The translations under genes were made by a program, and so were the position numbers. Shown in pieces: positions 42,617 to 50,294 of a stretch of DNA of 64,000 nucleotides. Source of the stretch: Bacteroidota bacterium (GTDB lineage Bacteria > Bacteroidota > Bacteroidia > Flavobacteriales_F > PHOS-HE28); contig JAFDZF010000014.1 of assembly GCA_018267055.1 (NCBI GenBank), forward strand, positions 1 through 64,000, in the 5' to 3' direction. Position 1 is the stretch's first letter, and each line of letters starts with the position of its first letter. Below the pieces are notes generated by a model. That model saw nothing but the letters and a program-made list of their open reading frames with translations. It ran no database searches and was not told the origin of the DNA.

Positions 42617-42641
42617 AAAAAGCCCCTTGAGGGGGCTTTTT
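42617..42641. terminator. Bidirectional terminator
   Basis: A perfect 10-bp stem (AAAAAGCCCC / GGGGCTTTTT) with a 5-nt loop lies between the frameshifted gene and the convergent HicB-linked gene. It serves both strands. Confidence 0.85.
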
Positions 42642-42657
42642 CTGAAAGGACAGAGGA

Positions 42658-42957
42658 CTACTGGTCGTCAGGTTTCTTTTCACCGGCGAGCCGCTTGGCA
42701 AGTTCACGATGCCGCATCGATGTGAGTTGGTCAAAGTTCTTTTTATGGTCTGCGGGTGCCTCAATGCCCAAGCTTATGCACAGCTTGACCACGAAGGGGA
42801 ATAGGTAGCGGCTATGCAATGGCATGGGAAAGGTGACATCGCCCTTTTTCAGGATCAGCCGATCGAAACGCTCCCAGTACTCATCCGAGCAAACTGTCCA
42901 ACCGTGTTGGGCAAGAAACTCTATCAGTTCCTGGTGGGTGAATAGAGGTGCTTGCAT
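42658..42957 (-). CDS. Putative toxin partner of a HicB-like antitoxin
   Basis: This 99-residue protein starts 1 bp after the stop of the HicB-like gene. The sequence LIEFLAQHGWTVCSDEYWERF, then RLILKKGDVTFPMPLHSRYL and CISLGIEAP, loosely follows the HicA order: a GW strand, a strand with FP, and a final helix. The catalytic His of HicA's SHH segment is not seen where expected. It may be a divergent HicA or an unrelated partner. The C-terminus is a charged tail (KRLAGEKKPDD). Toxin activity is inferred from gene pairing. Confidence 0.5.
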   Translation of the reverse strand: MQAPLFTHQELIEFLAQHGWTVCSDEYWERFDRLILKKGDVTFPMPLHSRYLFPFVVKLCISLGIEAPADHKKNFDQLTSMRHRELAKRLAGEKKPDDQ

Positions 42958-42958
42958 T

Positions 42959-43231
42959 TCACGCTTCGATTAGGTCCAGCTTCAGGTCATTCTCACAAGG
43001 CTCCTCATCTTCTACCTGAGCATGCTCACTGAGCATCTTGCTTTTCAAGTCGTCAATCTTCAAACCGTAGTCGTAAGCAATCTTGACTTTCAACGATGTG
43101 ATGAGTTCTTGCTTGGCCTCCTCAATCGAAGCCGCTTGGACTACTAGCCCCGGCATAGATGGGATGGAAGCGATGTAGCCGTACTCACCCACCGGTTCGA
43201 TGTGGGCTTTGACAAGCATTTTCATGTCCAT
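42959..43231 (-). CDS. HicB-like antitoxin
   Basis: This 90-residue protein has the HicB N-terminal fold pattern: VKAHIEPVGEYGYIASIPSM, then PGLVVQAASIEEAKQELITS. That is a partially degraded RNase-H-like sheet followed by a helix. The acidic C-terminus (EHAQVEDEEPCENDLKLDLI) lacks an obvious helix-turn-helix. ATG 43231 is used; ATG 43225 is an alternative. A -7-like box lies 36 nt upstream. It should bind and neutralise the downstream product. Confidence 0.65.
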   Translation of the reverse strand: MDMKMLVKAHIEPVGEYGYIASIPSMPGLVVQAASIEEAKQELITSLKVKIAYDYGLKIDDLKSKMLSEHAQVEDEEPCENDLKLDLIEA

Positions 43232-43267
43232 GGTGTGGTTGCGTTGGTCACCAGGCGGTGGTTAAGG

Positions 43268-43275
43268 CGAATATA
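43268..43275 (-). promoter_or_regulatory. -7-like promoter box of the HicB-like pair
   Basis: On the minus strand this reads TATATTCG, one base off TAnnTTTG, 36 nt before the ATG at 43231. Confidence 0.4.
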
Positions 43276-43420
43276 GCCGCTCCATTTTGCTGGCGAGAGG
43301 TTTGTTGAAAGACGACGATGCACAGGGTCTTGTTCGCGGCAAGGACCGAAATTCCGGCTAACAGGGCGCGAGTTCAAACTGAGACACTACCCCAAGCACG
43401 CCGTGGAATACCTTGTGCTC

Positions 43421-44140
43421 ATGCATCGCACGAGCCAATTGGTCCTCGTACAATCAATGCTGTTGTTCGGCTCTGCGGCGCATGCGCAAAACCTAGTGCC
43501 CAACCCAGGGTTCGAGGAGTATACGAAGCGCCCAAGCGGGTTCTCACAATCCAGCTTGGATTGGAGGAGTGTGAAGGGATGGCGCTCACCCACTCAGGGA
43601 ACATCCGACCATTTCTGTCGCAATGCCGCGAGCTGGACCTCTGGCGTTCCGCGCAACGCGGTGGGAATACAAGAGCCCGTGTCTGGTGCCGCCTATTGCG
43701 GCATCCTCCAAACCAAGGCGGGATGGCGTGAATACTTGCAATGCATCTTGACCGAGCCCCTAATGGGGGACAGCATCTACACACTGGACCTTTGGGTGGC
43801 CCTGGCGGAAGCGAGTACGCACAGCTTCACGGGCCGTATGGGCCTCCTGTTGCTTGGTGAGGACGAGGAACTACCGTACAAGACCCGCCTTAGCGCACGC
43901 TGCATCGGTCTACCGCCACAGGTGATACTGGAAGGCGTCATACCGGAGGACCATGGCTGGGTGCACTTGTCGGGCACCTATCGCGCGCGTGGAGGTGAGC
44001 GCAAGCTGATCCTCGGGTTTTTCTGTGGTCGCTCGTCGCGCATGCAGCGTCTTAGCACGAAGCCGCGCTTACCGAAGCAGAAGGGTGCCTACTACTTGGT
44101 GGATGATGTCTCGGTGGTGTTGCGGCATGCTAGTCGGTAG
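43421..44140 (+). CDS. Secreted NPGFE-type protein, first of a tandem pair
   Basis: This 239-residue protein has a signal peptide (MHRTSQLVLVQSMLLFGSAA, cleaved near HAQ). The mature start NLVPNPGFEEY resembles the jelly-roll-like carbohydrate-binding module found at the N-terminus of some Bacteroidota OmpA proteins. The module ends GAYYLVDDVSVVL. No OmpA domain, lipobox or T9SS sorting domain follows, so it probably stays in the periplasm or on a partner. ATG 43421 is chosen over GTG 43403 by alignment with the next gene. Function unknown. Confidence 0.7.
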   Translation: MHRTSQLVLVQSMLLFGSAAHAQNLVPNPGFEEYTKRPSGFSQSSLDWRSVKGWRSPTQGTSDHFCRNAASWTSGVPRNAVGIQEPVSGAAYCGILQTKAGWREYLQCILTEPLMGDSIYTLDLWVALAEASTHSFTGRMGLLLLGEDEELPYKTRLSARCIGLPPQVILEGVIPEDHGWVHLSGTYRARGGERKLILGFFCGRSSRMQRLSTKPRLPKQKGAYYLVDDVSVVLRHASR

Positions 44141-44168
44141 CCTGCCCGCAGGGTTCCCGTCTAAGGCC

Positions 44169-44891
44169 ATGCATACCACGCGTGTACTGGCCGTCCTGGT
44201 CCTGTCCGTTCTCGCTCATGAGGTCTGCGCCCAAGAGCTTGTTCCGAATCCGGGGTTCGAGATATACCTCAAATGCCCGACCGGAACCACCCCATATGGT
44301 GAGCGGATGACAAACGCCCCTGGCTGGACCAGCGCCACTTCTGCCACGCCCGACCATTTCCACCGTTGCGCCAAGCGGTGGGAGGCCAAGGTGCCGATTA
44401 ACTTTGCTGGTCGCCAGGAACCGCATGCAGGCGATGCTTATGCTGGTATACTGCTAGAGAAGAAGAGCGGCTGGAGCGAGTACCTGACCTGCGCGCTCGC
44501 AGCCCCATTAGTGAAGGACAGCACCTACGAGGTATCGTTCTGGTTGTGCCTGAGCACGGGCAGCAAGTACCGTTGGACCGGTATGGCTGGGATGCTGTTC
44601 ACTTCCACTGTTCCAGAGCAGGACGCCATCCTGAAGACGCCATACACCTGCATAGACCGGCTTCCTCAGGTGAGCGCCAGCGAAGTGCTTCAGGAGCGAG
44701 GCCGCTGGGTGCGCATCCAAAAGACCTACACAGCCACTGGTGAAGAGCGCTTCCTCTCAATTGGTTTCTTCTGCACCGATGCAGGCGCCTGGGAGAAGAA
44801 TAGGGGCACACTCCAAAGGCCTGTAATGAAGCGCGGTGCTTACTACTATCTGGATGATGTTTCGGTTTTGCCCCAGGCTCCAAGACGCTGA
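44169..44891 (+). CDS. Secreted NPGFE-type protein, second of a tandem pair
   Basis: This 240-residue protein is a recognisable paralogue of the previous product along its full length. Shared features are ELVPNPGFEIY, DHFHRCAKRWEAKVP, GRQEPHAGDAYAGIL, GWSEYL, GRWVRIQKTYTATGEERFL and GAYYYLDDVSVL. It has a signal peptide (MHTTRVLAVLVLSVLAHEVC, then AQ). It starts 28 bp after the first copy, so a local duplication is the simplest origin. Neither carries an anchoring or sorting domain. Confidence 0.7.
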   Translation: MHTTRVLAVLVLSVLAHEVCAQELVPNPGFEIYLKCPTGTTPYGERMTNAPGWTSATSATPDHFHRCAKRWEAKVPINFAGRQEPHAGDAYAGILLEKKSGWSEYLTCALAAPLVKDSTYEVSFWLCLSTGSKYRWTGMAGMLFTSTVPEQDAILKTPYTCIDRLPQVSASEVLQERGRWVRIQKTYTATGEERFLSIGFFCTDAGAWEKNRGTLQRPVMKRGAYYYLDDVSVLPQAPRR

Positions 44892-45244
44892 TTATGCGTT
44901 GACCATCGGGCCGGAAATACACGGATGAGGACTTAGCGATGGAAGGTCAAGTTTGGTGATATCCGATATTCTATCATCAAGGTTGCTTCGGGTCACCAAC
45001 GACATGCGATGACCGAGATGTACTCACTATCCACGCCCACGGCTCGATTTATCTCCCCCAACATCTTGAGCCTGAGGTGGGCCTCCATGGCATTCTTCCT
45101 TCGGCGAGCATGGTGAACACACACACGCACAGCCTGAGACTACCTCAGACGCGTTTCACCGCCAAACAATTCTAGGAAATGAAGAAGCCTCATCGGTCAG
45201 ATGAGGCTTCTTTTCGACGCGCGGTTGAGTTATCAACCCCTTAG
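44892..45244. other. 353-bp gap with a terminator but no gene
   Basis: No reading frame of coding character is seen on either strand. The only structure noted is the hairpin at 45182-45214. It separates the secreted pair from the convergent metal operon. Confidence 0.5.
45182..45214. terminator. Terminator between the secreted pair and the metal operon
   Basis: A perfect 11-bp stem (GAAGCCTCATC / GATGAGGCTTC), extended by A-T pairs, with a 5-nt loop is followed on the plus strand by TTTT. It lies between convergent units and could serve both. Confidence 0.75.
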
Positions 45245-45988
45245 TTACTCGACCTCCAAGGCTGTCGTCAGGTTGTCCATCAGTTGTGCATTGATGGCCT
45301 CGTAGCCCATGCCGCTCTGCGTGGTGAGCATATCCACCCCGGAGACGATTACGTTCATGCGGACTTCCATATGCCCCTCCAAAATGCCACCTGCAGCTGC
45401 GGAAGCGTTGAACGGTAAGGTGATGTTCCGCAAGGCATCGTCCGTTGCGCAGTGGTAGGTGAATACGGGGTCATTGTCATCGACGACACCATTTCCGTCA
45501 TCGTCGATGCGTCCCTCCAGCACAAGGAATTTGTATCCGACCTCAGGGTTCCATGACCAGTGCATGTCGGGGTCGTTTAGGGGTGCCTCGGCCAGCGTAG
45601 GGTCCGCGTGATTGGTGGCGCTATCCAGACCGATCACGATGCCCAGTTCATCATATGAGCCCGCAGGCACGGTGCCTATGGTGTACTCACCTTCTTCTGC
45701 GGCGTCGGCTAGAATGAAGCTGTGATGAAAGTCCGCTATCGTACTTGCTCCATTGTTCAAGTGGGTCTCGCTCAGGTAGAACCGAACGGCCGTGAACTTG
45801 ATCGCGTTGCCAGCCCCATCCGCGTAGGTGTTGGCGATGTCGAAATCGTCGCCCTGCCAATGGAATCCAATGCCCAGCCTGAACGTGGCCGTGGTGGAGT
45901 CGGATGGTGTGGGCTCGGGCTCCTTGTCCTTCTTGCAACCGGTCGCCAGCACCAAAAGTGCAGCAGACAGGATCATGTTGTTCTTCAT
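45245..45988 (-). CDS. MbnP-like lipoprotein (copper-binding family)
   Basis: This 247-residue protein has a lipobox (LLVLATGC, Cys18). The domain has the MbnP pattern: FHWQGDDFDIANTYADGAGN, IKFTAVRFYLSETHL, and the hallmark PDMHWSWNPEVGYKFLVLEG. MbnP relatives bind copper or copper-chelate compounds in the periplasm. It is last in the minus-strand metal operon, 13 bp after an outer-membrane gene. The metal bound here is not known; the operon's pumps look Zn/Cd/Co-type. Confidence 0.85.
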   Translation of the reverse strand: MKNNMILSAALLVLATGCKKDKEPEPTPSDSTTATFRLGIGFHWQGDDFDIANTYADGAGNAIKFTAVRFYLSETHLNNGASTIADFHHSFILADAAEEGEYTIGTVPAGSYDELGIVIGLDSATNHADPTLAEAPLNDPDMHWSWNPEVGYKFLVLEGRIDDDGNGVVDDNDPVFTYHCATDDALRNITLPFNASAAAGGILEGHMEVRMNVIVSGVDMLTTQSGMGYEAINAQLMDNLTTALEVE

Positions 45989-46001
45989 GTGATGTCGTTG
46001 T

Positions 46002-46946
46002 TCAGTTGTTCTTGAGGAAATACGAAAGCCCCGCGACCACCCGGGTGTCCGTGGCGGTCATCTCATCGCCGATGTTCCACCCAAGGGCTTTCTGGTAGGT
46101 GGCGGAGAGCATCCAGTTCTTCCAATATGCGCGGAGACCGGCGCTTCCGAACCAAGTGGTTCCGCCGGTCTGCTCCTGCTCCGTTCCTTTCAAGTCGTCG
46201 TGACCCGCTGTTTCCAAATAAGCCCCAAGAGAGGGCATCACTTGCACGGCCCCTAACTTGAATGTCCGGAACAGCTCCAAGGTCCCGCTGGCGGTATGGC
46301 CTAGGCGTACCCCGTGCGTATCGGCCGTATTCAGCCGCCCGAGAGCGGTGAAGAGCAGGCCGTTCCGGCCGCTGCGAACCGCATACTCCAGGCTCACCAG
46401 AGCATCCCACGAGCCGGTGCCCGGTTGGGCGTCGGGATGCAAGCGCTCGCCCAAGTAGGTCACATCACTTCGTCCTAACGGAGCTTTAACGCCTGCACCC
46501 ACGAGGAGCCGGTGTATGAGCAGGCCGGTAGTATCCGGCGACAGGCACTTCGTGTTGACCAATTGATAGCGCAGGATGGCGAATGGGTCGCCGAGGCCAT
46601 ATGCGTCGTAGCGGACATAGCCGTTCACGCTCTGGTACGTGTTCACCACAGGCGCTGCAGCCAGCAGCACCCAGCGCTCAGCCAAGCGGATGTCGGCGCG
46701 CAGCTCGAGCGCCTGCATCAATTCGCGCACCTTGCGTTCTTCGAGGGGTGCGACGGTGCCGCCATGTTTGAGCAATGTGATGCCGGCAGCACTGAAATCG
46801 CGGGATAACGCCCGAGTGCGATAGAGAAGACCGAACTGCGTGCTTCGGTCGTTGGGCTGGACGTTGAGGAAGATTCCGCACACGTCACAGCCCATGGATC
46901 GGAGCGCTAGACAAAGCAGCGCTCCGATCATGAGAGATCGGATCAT
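46002..46946 (-). CDS. Outer-membrane barrel with N-terminal CDVCG motif, MbnP partner
   Basis: This 314-residue protein has a signal peptide ending just before CDVCGIFLNVQPNDRSTQFG. The Cys pair at the mature N-terminus is typical of the outer-membrane protein that accompanies MbnP genes in Bacteroidota and could hold a metal. The rest is a beta-barrel pattern (GLLYRTRAL, AILRYQLV, VSLEYAVRSG, AGLSYFLKNN). Partner function is inferred from pairing with the MbnP gene 13 bp downstream. Confidence 0.75.
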   Translation of the reverse strand: MIRSLMIGALLCLALRSMGCDVCGIFLNVQPNDRSTQFGLLYRTRALSRDFSAAGITLLKHGGTVAPLEERKVRELMQALELRADIRLAERWVLLAAAPVVNTYQSVNGYVRYDAYGLGDPFAILRYQLVNTKCLSPDTTGLLIHRLLVGAGVKAPLGRSDVTYLGERLHPDAQPGTGSWDALVSLEYAVRSGRNGLLFTALGRLNTADTHGVRLGHTASGTLELFRTFKLGAVQVMPSLGAYLETAGHDDLKGTEQEQTGGTTWFGSAGLRAYWKNWMLSATYQKALGWNIGDEMTATDTRVVAGLSYFLKNN

Positions 46947-46994
46947 GGGTTCAGGTTTGAGGTTTGAGAAAAGCGGTCCAAAACCGTGCTTAGC

Positions 46995-47369
46995 TCAAAC
47001 CCATGGGACAACTCTCGGGCTTGCAGGATAACCAGCGAGCAAACCTGCATTCCATGCCAAAGGACCGATCGCGGGCAATCCAGCTGGAACGCTCATCGCA
47101 AAATCCATCAGAGCTTCTACAAATTCCTGTTCAAACCGCAGCATGGGTAAGGCGCGTGTCCCTTCATCCTTATCGCCTTGGGCTTCCTTGAGCTGTCGGG
47201 CCAAGTGGCACTGTCCGTGGCAGGTACGCCGCCCTTCGGGCACCATACGCTGCACGCAAACTTCACGTACGATACGGTCCCGCTGTGCAAGGAAGTTCAC
47301 CAGTATGGCAGCTGGCAAACACACGGACATCAAGTAGGTCACGAACAGCAAACGGGCGGCGGTCAGCAT
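46995..47369 (-). CDS. Small membrane protein with CxGxCxLxxxL motif
   Basis: This 124-residue protein starts at ATG 47369 with one membrane helix (MLTAARLLFVTYLMSVCLPA). The sequence VREVCVQRMVPEGRRTCHGQ, ending in CHL, contains spaced Cys residues (C, then CxGxC) that resemble a family I recall beside Bacteroidota copper/MbnP genes. The C-terminus is hydrophobic. A metal-binding or chaperone role is inferred from the Cys residues and the operon only. Confidence 0.6.
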   Translation of the reverse strand: MLTAARLLFVTYLMSVCLPAAILVNFLAQRDRIVREVCVQRMVPEGRRTCHGQCHLARQLKEAQGDKDEGTRALPMLRFEQEFVEALMDFAMSVPAGLPAIGPLAWNAGLLAGYPASPRVVPWV

Positions 47370-47383
47370 CTGGTGGGGATGAT

Positions 47384-47947
47384 CTATTCCGCCTCTGTGT
47401 AGTGATCGCGGAACATGCGACGCATCCCCCACCAACCAGCAACGATCAAAGGCAACGCCGTTGCCATTCCAGGGAAGTAGCTGTATGTATCATCTCCAAG
47501 GAAAGGGAACACGAGAAAATGCGCCAGCTCAGTAATGCCCATCGAAGCGAAGAAGGTCCAGGCGAAATAGGCAGACCACGCCGGTGTGCGGCGCCAAAGC
47601 AACGGTACCAATAGCCACGGCAGCACGCCGAGAAGGAGCAAGCCCAGAAGAGCGGGTGAGGTGAGTTCGGGAACCGGCATTCCGGTCAGTGTAGCCACCA
47701 CATCCTGGAACCGGGTCCGGTTCTCCTCCACCTTGTGCAATGCGAAAAGCAGCAGCGTCACCAAGAACGGTGTGCGTATCGAACGGACATCGAGGCCGAG
47801 GCCGAGACCGAAGAAGCACCACCCGATGAGCCCGGCCACATAGCCCGATGCGAGCACGGAGCCTGTAATATGGCCGAACGCCGTGTACGCAGCAATGACG
47901 ACAGCCAGCGTCATAGCCGTGGCGAGCACTGCTTCATGCGCCTTCAT
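47384..47947 (-). CDS. HXXEE-motif membrane protein
   Basis: This 187-residue protein has about five membrane helices. The signature His71-x-x-Glu74-Glu75 (LLFALHKVEENRTRF) and a later TELAHFLVFPFLGDDTYSYF with GMATALPLIVAGWWGM match the HXXEE family. Function of the family is unknown; conserved His and Glu in the membrane may bind a metal. The gene overlaps the upstream MgtC-like gene by 14 bp and so belongs to the same transcript. Confidence 0.75.
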   Translation of the reverse strand: MKAHEAVLATAMTLAVVIAAYTAFGHITGSVLASGYVAGLIGWCFFGLGLGLDVRSIRTPFLVTLLLFALHKVEENRTRFQDVVATLTGMPVPELTSPALLGLLLLGVLPWLLVPLLWRRTPAWSAYFAWTFFASMGITELAHFLVFPFLGDDTYSYFPGMATALPLIVAGWWGMRRMFRDHYTEAE

Positions 47948-48386
47948 CGGTCGGTGGCTTGCCTTTGGGCAGCTTGTCGCGAAGGAGCAGCAGGCCTCCG
48001 ATGATGAGCGCGGTCAGCGCGCCCAGCACGTACATGCCGTAGGCGATGGACATTCCCATGGCCGCGGTCGCCCAGACGGTGGCCGCCGTGGTCAGCCCCG
48101 CGATACGGTCGCTCTGTTTGATGATCATGCCCGCCCCGAGGAAACCAACCCCGACGACGATGTTGGCCGCGATGCGTGTGTCGATGGTCTGGCCGCCCAC
48201 ATGCACGCCCACCAGCGCAAACGTGCAGGCACCGAGCGCTACGGCCGCATAGGTGCGAACGCCTGCGTCCTTGCCCTTCAGCTGCCGTTCCAGTCCGATG
48301 AGCGCTCCCAATCCGCTGGCGATGAGCGTGCGGACGATCAGGGTCGATTCCGTACCCCAATCAATGGTATGTGCATCAAGGTCCAT
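47934..48386 (-). CDS. MgtC/SapB family membrane protein
   Basis: This 150-residue protein has four to five membrane helices with the family core SGLGALIGLERQLKGKDAGV, RTYAAVALGACTFALVGVHV and NIVVGVGFLGAGMIIKQSDR. MgtC relatives affect Mg2+ homeostasis and ATP synthase under stress. It lacks the C-terminal cytoplasmic domain of Salmonella MgtC. ATG 48386 is chosen; the longer frame overlaps the ATPase gene. In this operon it may offset ion imbalance caused by metal stress. Confidence 0.83.
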   Translation of the reverse strand: MDLDAHTIDWGTESTLIVRTLIASGLGALIGLERQLKGKDAGVRTYAAVALGACTFALVGVHVGGQTIDTRIAANIVVGVGFLGAGMIIKQSDRIAGLTTAATVWATAAMGMSIAYGMYVLGALTALIIGGLLLLRDKLPKGKPPTDEGA

Positions 48387-48390
48387 GGCG

Positions 48391-50289
48391 TTATGGTTTG
48401 CTGATGGATGGACGACCGCCCCAACGCAACAACTGTAGGCTGGTGAGGATGACGATGAGCGTGACTCCGACATCGGCGGCGATGGCCAACACCAGGTGAC
48501 TGCGTCCAAAGAGGGCCAGTACAAGGAACGTGAACTTGACCAGGACCGCCAAGGTGGTGTTGATGCGGATGCGCCGTAGCGTGGTCCGGGCCAGCCGCAC
48601 GAGATACGGGATGGTGCGCAGGTCGTCATTCATCAAAGCAACGTGCGCCGTCTCTATCGCCGTGTCGCTGCCCAAGGCACCCATGGCGATGCCGACCGTG
48701 GCCGTGGCGAGCGCAGGCGCATCGTTTACTCCGTCGCCGACGTGGGCGGTAGGCCCCATGGAGCGTTGCAGATCGGCTATCAGAGCCGCCTTGTCCTCGG
48801 GGAGCAGTCCACCATACGCTCTTTTGATACCCACCGCCTGCGACACGTTGTTCGCCGCGAGCTGATTGTCGCCCGTCAGCATCACGGGCACCAGGTCGGC
48901 CGCTTTCATGTCGGCTATGGATACGACGCTTTCCGGCTTGATGGCGTCCGTGAGGCCGAGCACGCCAGCCACTTGGTCGGAGAAGCTGACAACCACGGCG
49001 GTCTTGCCTTCCTTCTCCAGTTCCTCGACGGTGCGTACCGCCTCGGCCTGCGCCTTCCGGTGGGCGGTGATGAACGCCAGCTTGCCGATGAGGATATCGT
49101 CGTGGTCGCAGACCATGCACTCTGCTTGGATGCCTTTGCCCATGGCGCTACTGAACCCCTTCACTTGGTGGGGTGTGTAGCCGCGCTCCTTGCTCTTCTC
49201 CACAATGGCCTGCGCGAGCGGATGCTCACTAAAAGCCTCCGCCCCTGCGGCGCAGGCCAGCAGTTCCTCCTCGCTCACCTCGCCGAAGGGGACCACATCG
49301 CTCACTACGGGCCGTCCGCTGGTGAGGGTGCGCGTTTTGTCCAGCCCGATGACCTTCAGTGAAGCGAGCGCCTCGAGGTATTTCCCGCCCTTGACCACCG
49401 CACCGTGCGCGCCCGCGTTGCCGATGGCGCTGTAGATGGCCACGGGGGTGCTGATAACCAGGGCGCAAGGACAGGCGATCACCAGGATGGTGATCGCCTG
49501 TTGCAACCAGATGTCCAGCGGGCGGCCGAGCAGGAGCACCGGCACCACCACCAATGCCACGGCGATGATGAGGATGCTCGGCGTGTAGATACGTGCGAAC
49601 TGCTCGATGAACTTCTGTGTGTCGCTGCGGTTGGCCTGCGCTTGGAAGGTGAGCTGCACGATGCGGGTGAGCGTGGTGTCCTTGTATGCCTTCGTGGTAC
49701 GCACTTCCAGGACACCGTGCTTGTTCAAGGTGCCGCCATATACCGTATCATCGGCTCGCTTGTCCTTGGGCAGCGGTTCGCCGGTGATGGTGGCCTCGTC
49801 CACCGCGCTCTGCCCGCTCACCACCACGCCGTCCAGCGGTACCATATCGCCGGGCTTCACCACGATAAGACTGCCCACCGGCACCTGGTCGATGGGCATG
49901 TCCGCTCCACCGTCCTTCAGCACGACGGTCTTCGGCATGCTACTCACCAAGCGGTCCAGCGCGCTCTTGCTGCGCTCAATGCCGATGTCCTCCAACTTCT
50001 CACCCAGTGCGTAGAGCGTGATCACCACGGCGGCCTCGGGGTATTCACCCAGGTAGAAGGCGCCGATCACCGCGATCACCATCAGCAGGTTGATGCTGCT
50101 GAAGCGCAACTTCACCAAGGCTTGCAGCCCCTTCCACAACACCTGCCAGCCCACGGCCAGGATGAAGGCGCCGAATACGATGGGCGCCCAAGGCATGGGC
50201 AGATGATACCCGAGCAGGCTCAGGACCTCCATGGTCACGACGATGAGGACGGCGGTCAGGAGGAAGAGGAACTTACGATCGCGCAGCAT
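48391..50289 (-). CDS. P1B-type heavy-metal ATPase with DKTRT in place of DKTGT
   Basis: This 632-residue pump has the P1B core: TGEP (169-172), CPC (about 273-275, IACPCALVIS), SEHPLAQA, MLTGDNQLAANN and GDGVNDAPAL. The last helix, AADVGVTLIVILTSLQLL, resembles the Zn/Cd/Pb (P1B-2) group. There is no N-terminal metal-binding domain. The phosphorylation motif reads Asp317-Lys-Thr-Arg320-Thr: the nearly invariant Gly is Arg (codon CGC at 49330-49332). The nucleophilic Asp is kept, but activity may be changed or lost. It is mid-operon between CzcB and MgtC-like genes. Confidence 0.92.
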   Translation of the reverse strand: MLRDRKFLFLLTAVLIVVTMEVLSLLGYHLPMPWAPIVFGAFILAVGWQVLWKGLQALVKLRFSSINLLMVIAVIGAFYLGEYPEAAVVITLYALGEKLEDIGIERSKSALDRLVSSMPKTVVLKDGGADMPIDQVPVGSLIVVKPGDMVPLDGVVVSGQSAVDEATITGEPLPKDKRADDTVYGGTLNKHGVLEVRTTKAYKDTTLTRIVQLTFQAQANRSDTQKFIEQFARIYTPSILIIAVALVVVPVLLLGRPLDIWLQQAITILVIACPCALVISTPVAIYSAIGNAGAHGAVVKGGKYLEALASLKVIGLDKTRTLTSGRPVVSDVVPFGEVSEEELLACAAGAEAFSEHPLAQAIVEKSKERGYTPHQVKGFSSAMGKGIQAECMVCDHDDILIGKLAFITAHRKAQAEAVRTVEELEKEGKTAVVVSFSDQVAGVLGLTDAIKPESVVSIADMKAADLVPVMLTGDNQLAANNVSQAVGIKRAYGGLLPEDKAALIADLQRSMGPTAHVGDGVNDAPALATATVGIAMGALGSDTAIETAHVALMNDDLRTIPYLVRLARTTLRRIRINTTLAVLVKFTFLVLALFGRSHLVLAIAADVGVTLIVILTSLQLLRWGGRPSISKP

Positions 50290-50294
50290 GGGGT

